From positions 1,054,001 through 1,118,000 of the forward strand of contig NZ_JACHWS010000001.1 in assembly GCF_014191505.1 (NCBI RefSeq): a DNA stretch of 64,000 bases, in the 5' to 3' direction. The position numbers were made by a program, and so were the translations under genes. This document shows, piece by piece, positions 15,991-24,575 of this stretch. Each line of letters begins with the position of its first letter. Within the stretch, counting starts at the first letter, position 1. The notes beneath the pieces are model-generated. The model had not been told where the DNA came from and searched no databases. It saw only the letters and a program-made list of their open reading frames with translations. This DNA comes from Hoyosella altamirensis. Its GTDB lineage: Bacteria > Actinomycetota > Actinomycetes > Mycobacteriales > Mycobacteriaceae.

Positions 15991-16010
15991 CTGGGAGTAA
16001 TTGTGCCCGA

Positions 16011-17651
16011 CTATTCGCCCGACCGGCGCAGCGCCGCAGCGATCGCTTCGGCCCGCGAGGAGACCCCGAACTTGCGGAAGATACTGCTGATGTGGTGTTC
16101 GACGGTACGTTTGCTGAGGAAGAGGCGGTCTGCGATCTCATCGTTGGGCAGACCTTCCGAGACGAGGCGCAGAACCTCGCTCTCACGATTGGTCAAGGGC
16201 CCCATGGTTCTTGGAGAGCTGCGGCCCGGCTGGCCGAGCTGCCGGAGCAGGCTAGCGGTTTGATCGGCGTCAAACCGTGCCGCCAGCGTTTCGAAGACGC
16301 GGAGTGCCGTGTGTGCTTCACTGGCCGCGATCTCGGGTTCGGTTGTCGCTGTGAGGCGGGCAATCGCAAGACGGGTCCGCGCTGCTTCGAGTGGCAGCGC
16401 GGCGTCGCTGAAGTGCTTCAAGGCCTGATCGTAAGACGTCAGGGCATCATCATTGTTGCCGACAGCTTCACCCACCAGTCCGGAAGCGTAGCTCGAGTAC
16501 GCGCGGATGCTGGGCAGTTCGCATAGTCGCGCGAGCCGGGTGAGGCGTGACTCTGCGTCGCGGGCCAGGGGCATGTCGTCTCTGGCTACCGCGATTTCGG
16601 TGAGCAGGGCCCAATGCGCGGCGTTCATGGGCGTGCATTCGGCGGTGAGAACGCGGACGAGGACTCGCCGCGCCATGCCCAGGTCGCCGCGGGCGAAGTG
16701 CAACCGTGCGAGTGGGCGCACCGCGTACGAATCGAACTCGAAACCAGCCAGCATCCGCGCCGCCTCATCGAAGCGGCCCTGCCGCACCCGCAAGTCCGCG
16801 AGGCGAACCATCGCAGACGAGCGCAGGGCCTCGTAGCTCGCGTCGTACAGCGTGAGCGCACTGCAGAGTTGCTCTTCGGCGTCGGTTACGCGCCCAGCCG
16901 CGGTGAGGATCCCACCGAAGTGTGTCCGGCAGATCGCTGGAATCCAGTCCGCGTGCGAGCGTGCTCCATACTCTGTCGCGGCGGTCAGCCATCTCTGCGC
17001 ACGCACCACATCCTGCGCCGCTTCACAACTGAACAGCATGTGACAGAAAATCTCTCCAGCCACAAGGTAATCGGTGACCTCACCACTGATCACCGCCGTC
17101 GCGGACGTGTCCAGCAGACGAATCCCCTCGACGATCTCGCCGCGGAGGACTCGTGACACACCGGTGTGGGCCATCGCGGCGAACCGGAGATTCACATCCC
17201 CGGTCACCTCCGCGATCGCTTCAGCCCGCGCGATATGGCCGTCTTTCGCATCCGGATCATCGGTCATCAACGCCGCAGCGAGTTCCACCCAACCGGCCTC
17301 CGTGCAATCGCCGATATCGTGCGCCAGATCGAGTGCCCGCTGGAGCCACCCCTCGGCTACCGGGGTGTTGCCGTACACAGCGGCATGCAGGAAACTCAGT
17401 TCACGTCCCGCGATGTACGCGGCATCCCGGCACCGGCCTTTCTCGCAATACCCGGTGAAGGCGCGCTCGTAGTACTTGACTGCATCACGGTAATCGCCAG
17501 CCCATTCGGCTGCGCGGGCATAGTGAAACCCGACGTCCGGGTCATCGGTGCCCGACACCGCGCAGCTAAGGACGTCCCGCGCGGTCTCCCAGTCTCCGTT
17601 TGCGAGCGCCCGCTTGCCCTGCTCGAGCTGCTCTGCAGTCTCTGCGTGCAC
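16011..17651 (-). CDS. TPR-LuxR transcriptional regulator
   Basis: 546 residues. The N-terminal ~470 residues are TPR-like alpha-hairpins (for example ANGDWETARDVLSCAVSG, YRDAVKYYERAFTGYCEKG), with no P-loop, unlike LAL/MalT proteins. Residues ~482-543 are a GerE/LuxR helix-turn-helix (LTNRESEVLRLVSEGLPNDE, LSKRTVEHHISSIFRKFGVS). It lies upstream of the secreted peptidase on the same strand and is divergent from the methyltransferase gene at 17760, with ~108 bases between starts that must hold both promoters. Targets are unknown; its immediate neighbours are the likeliest. Confidence 0.85.
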   Translation of the reverse strand: MHAETAEQLEQGKRALANGDWETARDVLSCAVSGTDDPDVGFHYARAAEWAGDYRDAVKYYERAFTGYCEKGRCRDAAYIAGRELSFLHAAVYGNTPVAEGWLQRALDLAHDIGDCTEAGWVELAAALMTDDPDAKDGHIARAEAIAEVTGDVNLRFAAMAHTGVSRVLRGEIVEGIRLLDTSATAVISGEVTDYLVAGEIFCHMLFSCEAAQDVVRAQRWLTAATEYGARSHADWIPAICRTHFGGILTAAGRVTDAEEQLCSALTLYDASYEALRSSAMVRLADLRVRQGRFDEAARMLAGFEFDSYAVRPLARLHFARGDLGMARRVLVRVLTAECTPMNAAHWALLTEIAVARDDMPLARDAESRLTRLARLCELPSIRAYSSYASGLVGEAVGNNDDALTSYDQALKHFSDAALPLEAARTRLAIARLTATTEPEIAASEAHTALRVFETLAARFDADQTASLLRQLGQPGRSSPRTMGPLTNRESEVLRLVSEGLPNDEIADRLFLSKRTVEHHISSIFRKFGVSSRAEAIAAALRRSGE

Positions 17652-17759
17652 AGTTCCTTACTACCAGGCGGGTACGCACGGAATGGTGTAGTCCGTGTAG
17701 GTGCCCGGATAGGTGCGTGCACCGATGTATACACGGCCCCGTGGCAGCAGGCTGGATGT

Positions 17760-18554
17760 ATGACTGCAATAGAGAAATTCCAGGTATCTATCGAGGCCGC
17801 CGAAGCGTACGAGGAGCTATTCGTCCCGGGGATCTTCGCCGAATGGGCCCCGCTGATCGTCAAGGCCACCGGAGTCTCCCCAGGACAGGCCGTACTCGAC
17901 GTGGCGTGCGGAACCGGAATCGCTGCCAGGACAGCGGCCGACGTCCTCGGCGGCAGCGGCACAGTAGTTGGTACCGACCTCAACGAGTCGATGCTCACCG
18001 TGGCGCGGCGCGTGCGACCTGACCTCACATGGCAGCAGGCCGACGCGCAGCACCTGCCGTACCCCGACCGCTCGTTCGACGTGGTGCTCTGCCAAATGGG
18101 CCTGATGTTCTTCGACGACCGGATCGCAGCACTGTCGGAGATGGCGAGGGTAATGACCAGCGATGGAAAAGTGGGGTTGGTCGTACCCTCAAAAATCGAT
18201 AATCAGCCTGCGTACTCAAGACTCACCGAGATCGTCGCGGACGAGGCAGGGCCCGAAGGTGCCGCGTTGCTCAGCACTTACTGGTCATGCGGGGACGCTG
18301 ACGAACTGACCTCGCTACTCAACAGCGCGAGACTCACAGTCGTCGCACTGTATGAGCATCCAGGGACCGCGTCGTTCGCCTCCGCTGATGACCTTGTAAA
18401 AACCGAGATTGAAGGATCGCCGCTCTACACGCGGATTACCGAACAGACCTACCAGCGAATCCGAGAGCGGGCGCGGAGAGCTTTGGGTGAGTGGGAAACG
18501 AACGGGCGGCTGCATGCGCCGTTGCGGGGGCTTGTTGTGTGTGCGGGGAAGTAG
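17760..18554 (+). CDS. Class I SAM-dependent methyltransferase
   Basis: 264 residues from ATG 17760; the frame is open much further upstream but that part is antisense to the regulator gene. Motif I is VLDVACGTGIAARTAADVL, acidic loop II VVGTDLNESM, motif III AQHLPYPDRSFDVVLCQMGL, all of the UbiE/methyltransferase-11 type. The acceptor is unknown. The rather featureless C-terminus (LRGLVVCAGK) is common in small-molecule methyltransferases. It stands alone, divergent from the TPR-LuxR regulator, which may control it. A conventional ribosome-binding site is not evident. Confidence 0.8.
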   Translation: MTAIEKFQVSIEAAEAYEELFVPGIFAEWAPLIVKATGVSPGQAVLDVACGTGIAARTAADVLGGSGTVVGTDLNESMLTVARRVRPDLTWQQADAQHLPYPDRSFDVVLCQMGLMFFDDRIAALSEMARVMTSDGKVGLVVPSKIDNQPAYSRLTEIVADEAGPEGAALLSTYWSCGDADELTSLLNSARLTVVALYEHPGTASFASADDLVKTEIEGSPLYTRITEQTYQRIRERARRALGEWETNGRLHAPLRGLVVCAGK

Positions 18555-18969
18555 AAGTCGGCTTGCGGGCACATGGACGATGCGAATGGGGGGAGTGGTG
18601 AGATAGGCTCTTGCCAACGTGCGAGAACCAAGCCATGATCTCGCGCTCTGCACCTAGCTGCGATGTCCGCTGTTGTTGGGAACTATCCAGTCCGTATCGG
18701 ACTCGATTCCCTTTGGGCCAGCCTGTGGACCACGCGCGTCAGGGCTGTGCTTTTGACGGTGGTACAGCTCAGTGGTTGCGGTGTTGGCGGCGTATCTGTT
18801 GGCGGTAAGAGTTCATCGGACACGGGCGCTGTTTCTGCTCGTCTCGAGTCCAGCCACGCGCATTCGGAACGCAGACGATGCGCGTCTGCGCGTCTGGTCT
18901 CGACTCGTCCCCGCACATGATCTGCTCAGATGATTGCGGGAGCAATATTAGTGCGGGTAACAGTCATCG
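18555..18969. other. Intergenic stretch, no supported gene
   Basis: About 415 bases between the methyltransferase and the edge of the BREX remnant. Frames on both strands are short and arginine/serine-rich as in non-coding high-GC DNA. No tRNA-like cloverleaf or integrase target was recognised. Confidence 0.45.
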
Positions 18970-19375
18970 CTACCGGGCACCGATTGCTATATCGGCTTTA
19001 GCAAGGCTCGACCGACTAAGGGAACTGCATTCGCAGTCTGACGGTAGGCGCCGAAGGCAGTCCGTTGTAGGTATCCAACGCCGACTTCGCTTCCGCCGAC
19101 TTCTGATTACGGCTAAGCCCTCAGTCGAGTGCATATCGCGTTCGTCGGCCGCGATCCACCAGTCAGGTGTTGGGTATCCCCGGTCCCTCTCTAGTTCATC
19201 GAGCAGCGCCGTACCGCCGTCGCGTTCTCGCAATCCAGGTAAATTCACACTAAACTTCTTTAAGAGAACCATTGACGACGCCGTGTGCACCTCTTAGGTC
19301 GGGCGGCCTTGATTCTCTCCTGCGAGAACCAGCACGGGACTGCTGAGCAGGTACTCGTGACCATTTCGTCGACAT
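18970..19375 (-). pseudogene. Degraded small gene downstream of brxL
   Basis: A good ribosome-binding site (AGGAGGGG) precedes ATG 19375, which opens a 41-codon frame (MSTKWSRVPAQQSRAGSRRR...) ending at 19250. A second frame running 19290-18970 contains more protein-like sequence (VNLPGLRERDGGTALLDELE, GYPTPDWWIAADERDM) and then degenerates into Arg/Ser-rich text, while a third frame continues plausibly (SALDTYNGLPSAPTVRLRMQ). The pattern suggests one gene broken by two frameshifts. No family recognised; it lies on the same strand as the BREX genes and may belong to the same decayed island. Confidence 0.3.
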
Positions 19376-19459
19376 GGGACTCCCCTCCTGACTGCGGTAT
19401 TCGGGACTGTTCCTTCGACGTGCCAGTCAGGTGACCGGACGCAATATTCGATCCAGACA

Positions 19460-21517
19460 TCACTCGTCCAACGCCTTAACCAGCGCATCCTGGGCGTCGC
19501 GATAGAAGAGGAACGTGACATTGGTCGCGACCTCATCGCTGACGTCAAGCAGTTGCCGACGAGCTGACACGGGCAGCAGTAACGCCGTCGCGCCCTTTTC
19601 CATCGCGTGTTCCGCGAGTGCTGCGGCGTTAAGGATTGTCTCGATACCGCCTCCGAGCGAGAGGTTCCCGACCGCGATAAGCCCCCCTTTGAGGGAGCGT
19701 TGCAGCATCGCCGATGCGAGTGCGAGCAGGATCGGTAGTCCGAGTCCGGCGCCTGACTTCGCCGCATCGAGGGCGCGGATCTGAGCCGTGAGACTGTGCT
19801 CGCGAGGGTCGCGGTCACCGACGAGGCCACGCGATTGCGCAATTAAATTCTGTTCCGCAACCTTGAAACTCTCCCGCAGCGGCGCGGGCGCAGCCTGGTT
19901 GAGCAGTCCGCGTGCTCCGGCGCCAGGTGTGCCGGCCGCTTCGATGCGGTAGAGACCCGGGCCTACCTCGCCACTACCTTCGGCAATCGCCCACGCTTGC
20001 CCGGGCGGCAGGGGGTCGAGTTCAATGGAATCGGGGCTGGCAAGCTCTGGTGTCGAAACGAAGTGTTCGATGCCCTCACCAATCCGGTAACCAAAGTGAG
20101 TATTTCGGAACTCGGCGGTACCAATTCGCCGCTGCTGTTCTTTAACGCGGCGGCGGCACTCCAGCGCAATCCGAATCGCCCACTCGAGATCCTCATCAGA
20201 GACCTGAGTCTCGGCGTCCGGGTAGAGCAGCTTTAGGAGGCCATCGACCGTCTTGTTCACTGCGGAGAGGTCGCGACCAGACAGTGCGTCTGAGTAATTG
20301 ACTCGACCCTGAATTGATGTAAGACGCGACTGTGTCCGCAAATGAGACCAGCACTCGGAGAGAAAGTCGCTGACAAGCCCAAAGTGATGTGTGAAGTAGG
20401 TGGGATTGAGCTTAGGAACGTCCCAACCTGGCAGGTAGGCATGGATCCGGTCCATGAATGCGGTGTCGTCACGCATCTCCGGCGGCAGCGGCGAGAGCAG
20501 GTGCCCAATCCGCTGCTGGTGTGCGACGTCTACGTCGAAATTGCCAACGAGAACGAGCGAACCATCTGCCCGGATGGACTCCCTCCCTCGCGAGAACTCG
20601 CCAGACTCCATGTAACCCTTCATGATGTTTACGCCGTCCTTCTGGTCGAAGGAAACGCCGGAAACTTCGTCGAAGCAGACGACATCAAACTGCGCCACAA
20701 GCCCGCGCTGCCCCGTGGCGTTATTGACGAACATTCGAGCAACAGTTGCCTTGCCGCCTGAGATGAGGTGCGCGTACGGCGAGACCTGCTGATAGAGGTG
20801 CGATTTTCCGGTACCGCGCGGACCAAGCTCCACCATGTTGTAGTTTCGCTGCACAAACGGGACCATGCGAAGCAGCAGGACATCTTGCTCCCGTTGCGTC
20901 AACGTCTCTGGCTCAAATCCCACTGAGCGAAGCAACAGGTGTTTCCATTGCTCGGTCGTGAAACTCGAGCGCCCCTTGGCAAGTTTCTCGAGCGAGTCCC
21001 TAGTCGAGAGTTGAATGGGCCGAAGCGAGCCGATCGCGAACGGCTTTCCATTGTTCTCATCTGCGATGACTGCGTCGTAGTAAAGATCGACCTCGGCATA
21101 GAAGCCACCGGTGAGCATCCGCTCGTTATCGCGGACCACTGCATCGTCGATTCGAACGTCCTTGAGGCGCAGGCTTGGGAGTTCCGCCACGTACATGTTC
21201 GATCTTGCGTCGAGTCTCGCCTTCACAAGGTCGATGAGCTTCACCGTCATGCGCTCACGAGCGCGAGACTTGAACAGCTCCTCCTCGCCAGCGCGGACGG
21301 TGCGATCCGCCAGCAACCGGCGAACAATTTGCAGCCCTTCTTCGATCTCCTCTTGATCGGTCGTCGCGCAGTAGCGGCCGATCAAGAACTCGCCGACGTA
21401 CGTCGGAACCGGGTATGCACCCTTGAACTGCTGCGCGAGGTCCTTCCGAACCACATATCCTTCGAATGCCGATGCCGCAAGCTCGTCTATCAAGTCGAGT
21501 GTGATCATGTCCGTCAT
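19460..21517 (-). CDS. brxL: BrxL, Lon-like AAA+ protein of a BREX defence system
   Basis: 685 residues, the normal size for the family. The N-terminal domain (VPTYVGEFLIGRYCATTDQE) is followed by an AAA+ core with Walker A GPRGTGKS (232-239) and Walker B VVCFDEVSG (D283, E284), then NFDVD and an arginine-rich region. The C-terminal Lon-protease-like domain has LDAAKSGAGLGLPILLALAS with the predicted Ser588 and KGATALLLPV with a Lys near 641. BrxL acts in BREX phage exclusion and, in studied systems, binds DNA. Its ATG overlaps the pglZ stop by four bases. No insertion or truncation was seen, but no other BREX gene apart from the shortened pglZ is present. Confidence 0.9.
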   Translation of the reverse strand: MTDMITLDLIDELAASAFEGYVVRKDLAQQFKGAYPVPTYVGEFLIGRYCATTDQEEIEEGLQIVRRLLADRTVRAGEEELFKSRARERMTVKLIDLVKARLDARSNMYVAELPSLRLKDVRIDDAVVRDNERMLTGGFYAEVDLYYDAVIADENNGKPFAIGSLRPIQLSTRDSLEKLAKGRSSFTTEQWKHLLLRSVGFEPETLTQREQDVLLLRMVPFVQRNYNMVELGPRGTGKSHLYQQVSPYAHLISGGKATVARMFVNNATGQRGLVAQFDVVCFDEVSGVSFDQKDGVNIMKGYMESGEFSRGRESIRADGSLVLVGNFDVDVAHQQRIGHLLSPLPPEMRDDTAFMDRIHAYLPGWDVPKLNPTYFTHHFGLVSDFLSECWSHLRTQSRLTSIQGRVNYSDALSGRDLSAVNKTVDGLLKLLYPDAETQVSDEDLEWAIRIALECRRRVKEQQRRIGTAEFRNTHFGYRIGEGIEHFVSTPELASPDSIELDPLPPGQAWAIAEGSGEVGPGLYRIEAAGTPGAGARGLLNQAAPAPLRESFKVAEQNLIAQSRGLVGDRDPREHSLTAQIRALDAAKSGAGLGLPILLALASAMLQRSLKGGLIAVGNLSLGGGIETILNAAALAEHAMEKGATALLLPVSARRQLLDVSDEVATNVTFLFYRDAQDALVKALDE

Positions 21518-23358
21518 CCGACGCCTCCTACCGTGGTTTTGAGCTGGGCCACAACCGAACCACTCTCTGACAGGAGTACGACGTATGCCGACGTCCCTTC
21601 CGCAGCTTCCTCTTCGTCGACCAGCACTTTGATTTCCCCTGGCTCCGAAGGAGGCTTCGGTCCACCGACCGATGTCAAGGGATTCCCTGGTGCGAGCCGA
21701 ACCTCGGCGACGACTTCGGCCTCAACTGGTTCGTAGTCAATTCGAACTCGCTGTCCGGTCCAGCGGACCACGTCTATCCGTGCAGACTGGGCCACACCTG
21801 CAGCAGCCGAGACCTCGATCACCGGAATCACGCATTCTTGCGGACTGAGGCCGCCGTGCTCGTACAATGTTCCAGCCTCGAAGGCGGTAGCACCGGGTGC
21901 GCTGACCATCTCAACCGAATCGTCCCACGTCCAGGGAACGATCGGAAAGTCAGGTCGACTGGCTCCGGCTTTTAGGCGCGCTACCCGCGGTTTCCGTGCT
22001 GAATCGCCTTCTGTCAACGCCAGCGGAAGATCCACTTTTATCGCCGGTGATGCGGGCATGACAAAGCCGTGATCGGTCACGACGACCACTTTCCGCCAGC
22101 CTGATCCCAGGAGACTATGAACGCGTTCGGATACAAGATCAAGTTGTTGATCGAGCATGTCAGCAAGGGCGTGGTTGTGATCGTGGCCCAGCGCATCGAT
22201 TGCGTTCGTTTGCGTCCAGCCGATCGTGTTGACGTCGCCGACCTCGCCCGCTTTCCAGTCGAGATACTGCACACCGTCTTCTGCCAGCACAGAGCGGAAG
22301 ACCTGCCCCTTCACGGAGCGTCCCTTTTCGTCAGCCGCATCAAAGTCAGTACCCGCCACGAAATGAGCCGTGACGGGCGCAACGGCAGGTTGCCCCGTGG
22401 GGGTGACTGTGGGGAATGCAGCCAATCTTGAAGATACTGCGACCTCAAACAGCGCCAAACGCTTCGCAAGACGTGAGGCGAGGTCGTAGCGCAGCGCGTC
22501 TACGTACACAACGCATGTCCCGGCCGATATTTCGAGCCCCACATCCGCCTTGTAACCGGTAGCGGCAACTGCTTGGAAACGGCGCGCCGTTTCCTCAACC
22601 CACGGGTCATATAGTCCCTGGAGCGCCTTACACACTGCTTTTCGATCTGCGGTGGAGGCTGCTGCCGCGATCGCGCGCAAAGCCAGGTCATCAACTTTGT
22701 GACCCTCGGACGCATACCAGGAAACCTGCGTATCCAAATCATCGCCGTTCGCCGATGCCGTTGCAAGCTCCGCCAGTTCGCCAAGGTATCCAACTGCGCG
22801 AGCCAGCGGTGCCTGTCCGAGCTCGGCCCAGACACTCTCTTCACGCCGAAGATGGGCGGCAGCAAGCTCTTTGACCTCGGCACGTGTCTGCTCAAGGTGG
22901 TTCCGCCCGCCCAAACTGATGAGGGCTGCGCGGAGCTCCTCCTCCTGCTCCTGATTCCACGAGGGCCATGAGTCGGGGTGAGGGTCGGAACCACCGAAGA
23001 GGTCGCCGTGAGGTCGAGCCTTGTCTAGCAACGCTGGCACGTTCTTGTAGCGGCGCGGATTGTCGGCGAACCGCTCCCAAATGTTTTGCCATGCGCCGCC
23101 GCGATATCCAAGGTGTTTAGCTGCCGTCAGTGGACCGTCCTTAACCGGGTCGAATCCGTACGAGGATCGGCATGTCGCTCTAAAGGCATCCCATTGCGTT
23201 CCCTTCAGAGCCTGCTGACTGCCATCTGGGTCATCGAGCCACTCCAATAACCACCACGAACTGCGGCTCCGGTTCCGCGCAGAGAACCAGTGCCGTCGCC
23301 GCCCGCATCCCATCCGGCGGGAGTGTTTTTGGCTGATACGCAGCGACTCGTTGAACAA
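21514..23358 (-). CDS. pglZ: PglZ-type BREX phosphatase-fold protein, N-terminally truncated
   Basis: Family-like sequence begins only near base 23250 (LLEWLDDPDG, then CRSSYGFDPVKDG and WQNIWERFADNP), which in full-length BREX type-1 PglZ proteins (my recollection: ~850 residues, type B) falls well inside the protein. The PglZ alkaline-phosphatase-superfamily domain is complete: YVDALRYDLASRL (D287), FPTVTPTGQPA and VVVVTDHGFVMP (D429, H430; numbering from base 23358). The first ~36 codons of this frame are Arg/Ser-rich and not protein-like; over the same bases a different frame codes a natural-looking 49-residue start. The gene therefore lost its N-terminal part by deletion or frameshift. 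Overlaps brxL by ATGA. Confidence 0.8.
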   Translation of the reverse strand: MFNESLRISQKHSRRMGCGRRRHWFSARNRSRSSWWLLEWLDDPDGSQQALKGTQWDAFRATCRSSYGFDPVKDGPLTAAKHLGYRGGAWQNIWERFADNPRRYKNVPALLDKARPHGDLFGGSDPHPDSWPSWNQEQEEELRAALISLGGRNHLEQTRAEVKELAAAHLRREESVWAELGQAPLARAVGYLGELAELATASANGDDLDTQVSWYASEGHKVDDLALRAIAAAASTADRKAVCKALQGLYDPWVEETARRFQAVAATGYKADVGLEISAGTCVVYVDALRYDLASRLAKRLALFEVAVSSRLAAFPTVTPTGQPAVAPVTAHFVAGTDFDAADEKGRSVKGQVFRSVLAEDGVQYLDWKAGEVGDVNTIGWTQTNAIDALGHDHNHALADMLDQQLDLVSERVHSLLGSGWRKVVVVTDHGFVMPASPAIKVDLPLALTEGDSARKPRVARLKAGASRPDFPIVPWTWDDSVEMVSAPGATAFEAGTLYEHGGLSPQECVIPVIEVSAAAGVAQSARIDVVRWTGQRVRIDYEPVEAEVVAEVRLAPGNPLTSVGGPKPPSEPGEIKVLVDEEEAAEGTSAYVVLLSESGSVVAQLKTTVGGVG

Positions 23359-23380
23359 CCTGATCCATAGACACGGGCAT
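23231..23380 (-). pseudogene. 49-codon leader frame overlapping the pglZ 5' end
   Basis: From ATG 23380 (GGTGAAG just upstream, and an in-frame GTG at 23374 with better spacing) a frame reads MPVSMDQVVQRVAAYQ..., then AATALVLCAEPEPQFVVVIG, with the codon-position bias of real coding sequence, and stops at 23231. The pglZ body lies in a different frame. It may be the start of another gene fused to pglZ by deletion. The origin is unknown. Confidence 0.45.
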
Positions 23381-23468
23381 GCTTCACCATAATGCAGCTC
23401 TCAGGGGGAGAATCCCACCCCTAGGGTGTCTACGGATTCGCGGGTGGAACGCACATCCTTGAATGACA

Positions 23469-23489
23469 CCGCCCGGACAAGTCGGGCGG
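23469..23489 (+). promoter_or_regulatory. Leader hairpin before a small secreted protein gene
   Basis: CCGCCCG and CGGGCGG (7-base arms, 7-base loop) form a stable stem ending about nine bases before the AGGAG site of the next gene. It could be a leader structure affecting translation, or a terminator for transcription from the left; only three T residues follow. Confidence 0.4.
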
Positions 23490-23510
23490 CTTTCGCTAGG
23501 AGAACACTCG

Positions 23511-23819
23511 ATGACCCGCTTCCGCTCCGCTGCCGCCAAGGCCTTCCTCATCGCCGCCCCGATTGCGCTCATGGTCGGCGGTGCGTCTTTCGCGTCGGCC
23601 GTGCCCAACACATCGGGACCGTCCGGCTACCCAGGATATTGCGCCGTTGAGGAAGAAGACGCGGACGGCAACGTGCGGATCAAGTACGTTCCGACAGGTA
23701 CGCGCTCAGGGCCTCTAGTGTGCGGTGCGGACGGGGAATGGGAAATCGTGTGGAAGACCGGTAACACGGGATCGCGGTACGACATGAACAGCACAGGCGG
23801 TGTCTACCTCGCGAGGTAG
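23511..23819 (+). CDS. Small secreted protein of unknown function
   Basis: 102 residues from ATG 23511, eight or so bases after AGGAG. A classical signal peptide (AAAKAFLIAAPIALMVGGAS, cleavage predicted after FASA) leaves a mature protein of ~70 residues with two cysteines (GYCAVEEED, PLVCGADGEW) likely to form a disulfide. No family recognised. The next gene encodes a lipoprotein with a septum-formation-type domain 66 bases downstream; the two may be co-expressed. A hairpin lies in the leader. Confidence 0.65.
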   Translation: MTRFRSAAAKAFLIAAPIALMVGGASFASAVPNTSGPSGYPGYCAVEEEDADGNVRIKYVPTGTRSGPLVCGADGEWEIVWKTGNTGSRYDMNSTGGVYLAR

Positions 23820-23885
23820 GTGTGTGGAGGCGGCTACGTGCGGGCGAATATCCTTTCCCGAAGGGTTCCTCGAGAAGGGTGTTTC

Positions 23886-24449
23886 ATGTCCACTAGCCGC
23901 TACGGTCCCGCGTCGCGCACTCGTTGGCAACGCCGAAGGATGTCCGGGCTTGCGCTGCTGGTAGTCCCTCTGGCAGCAATCTCGTGCTCTGCTGGAGGCA
24001 ATGGCGTCACCGGCGTCACCGGCGCCACCGGCGATCCCGAACCCACAAGCCCGGGAGCGACGACAGCGGGCACCGATACCGACACGACAGAAGTGAGTGA
24101 GTTCGACTTGCAGGTGGGTGACTGCCTCCTCGCCCCTGAGGAAGCGACAACACCGGGAACTGTCGCTGTCGTGCCGTGCGACGAGCCGCATCAGCAGGAG
24201 ATCTTCGCGATCTACGAACTCGACGGAACGGAATTCCCCGGCGACGACGAGATCCAGGAGAGAGCCCGAGAAGGATGTCGCGACGAATTCCAGGCGTTTA
24301 CCGGGACCGAAGAGGAGTCGTCCAGGTATGTCCTCAACTTCCTATATCCCACTGAGGTCACCTGGGCTGGGGGAGACCGCGAGGTCGTGTGCATGATTCT
24401 TGACCCCGACGGCCCAGTGAGCGGGAGCCTGCGAGACGTCGGTGAATAG
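23886..24449 (+). CDS. Lipoprotein with septum-formation-like domain
   Basis: 187 residues from ATG 23886. The lipobox LAAISC follows a hydrophobic stretch (SGLALLVVPLAAIS). After a Gly/Thr-rich spacer the body starts FDLQVGDCLLAPEE and continues VVPCDEPHQQEIFAIYEL, with later Cys residues (REGCRDEF, VVCMILDP). The VGDC...VPC..PH.xE pattern is that of the actinobacterial septum-formation (Septum_form) domain found in small envelope lipoproteins, whose exact role is not established. Four cysteines suggest two disulfides outside the cell. Confidence 0.75.
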   Translation: MSTSRYGPASRTRWQRRRMSGLALLVVPLAAISCSAGGNGVTGVTGATGDPEPTSPGATTAGTDTDTTEVSEFDLQVGDCLLAPEEATTPGTVAVVPCDEPHQQEIFAIYELDGTEFPGDDEIQERAREGCRDEFQAFTGTEEESSRYVLNFLYPTEVTWAGGDREVVCMILDPDGPVSGSLRDVGE

Positions 24450-24484
24450 CCCAGAAGTACCGGAGGGGGATGCTTTTTTGTGAG

Positions 24485-24533
24485 CAGGGGCAAAACGTAC
24501 ATTTCTGCGCTGTAACTGTACGTTTTGACCCTG
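24485..24533. repeat. Dispersed palindromic element, copy 1 (GTACGTTTTG type)
   Basis: Arms 24485-24501 and 24517-24533 pair at 16 of 17 positions (CAGGGGCAAAACGTACA against TGTACGTTTTGACCCTG) around a 15-base loop. The outer arm sequence CAGGGGCAAAACGTAC recurs, inverted, at 61618-61633. A T6 run lies just left of the stem, so on the minus strand the stem is followed by A residues rather than T, which argues against a simple terminator for either strand. Confidence 0.6.
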
Positions 24534-24575
24534 GTGTGAAAACCGCAATGCCTCTCCGCTCCGGGTGCGGAACGC

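Noticed and set aside
18555-19459. Possible tRNA or integration site at the edge of the BREX remnant
   Set aside because: No cloverleaf, no TTCGA-type T-arm in the right context, and no flanking direct repeat or integrase gene was found.
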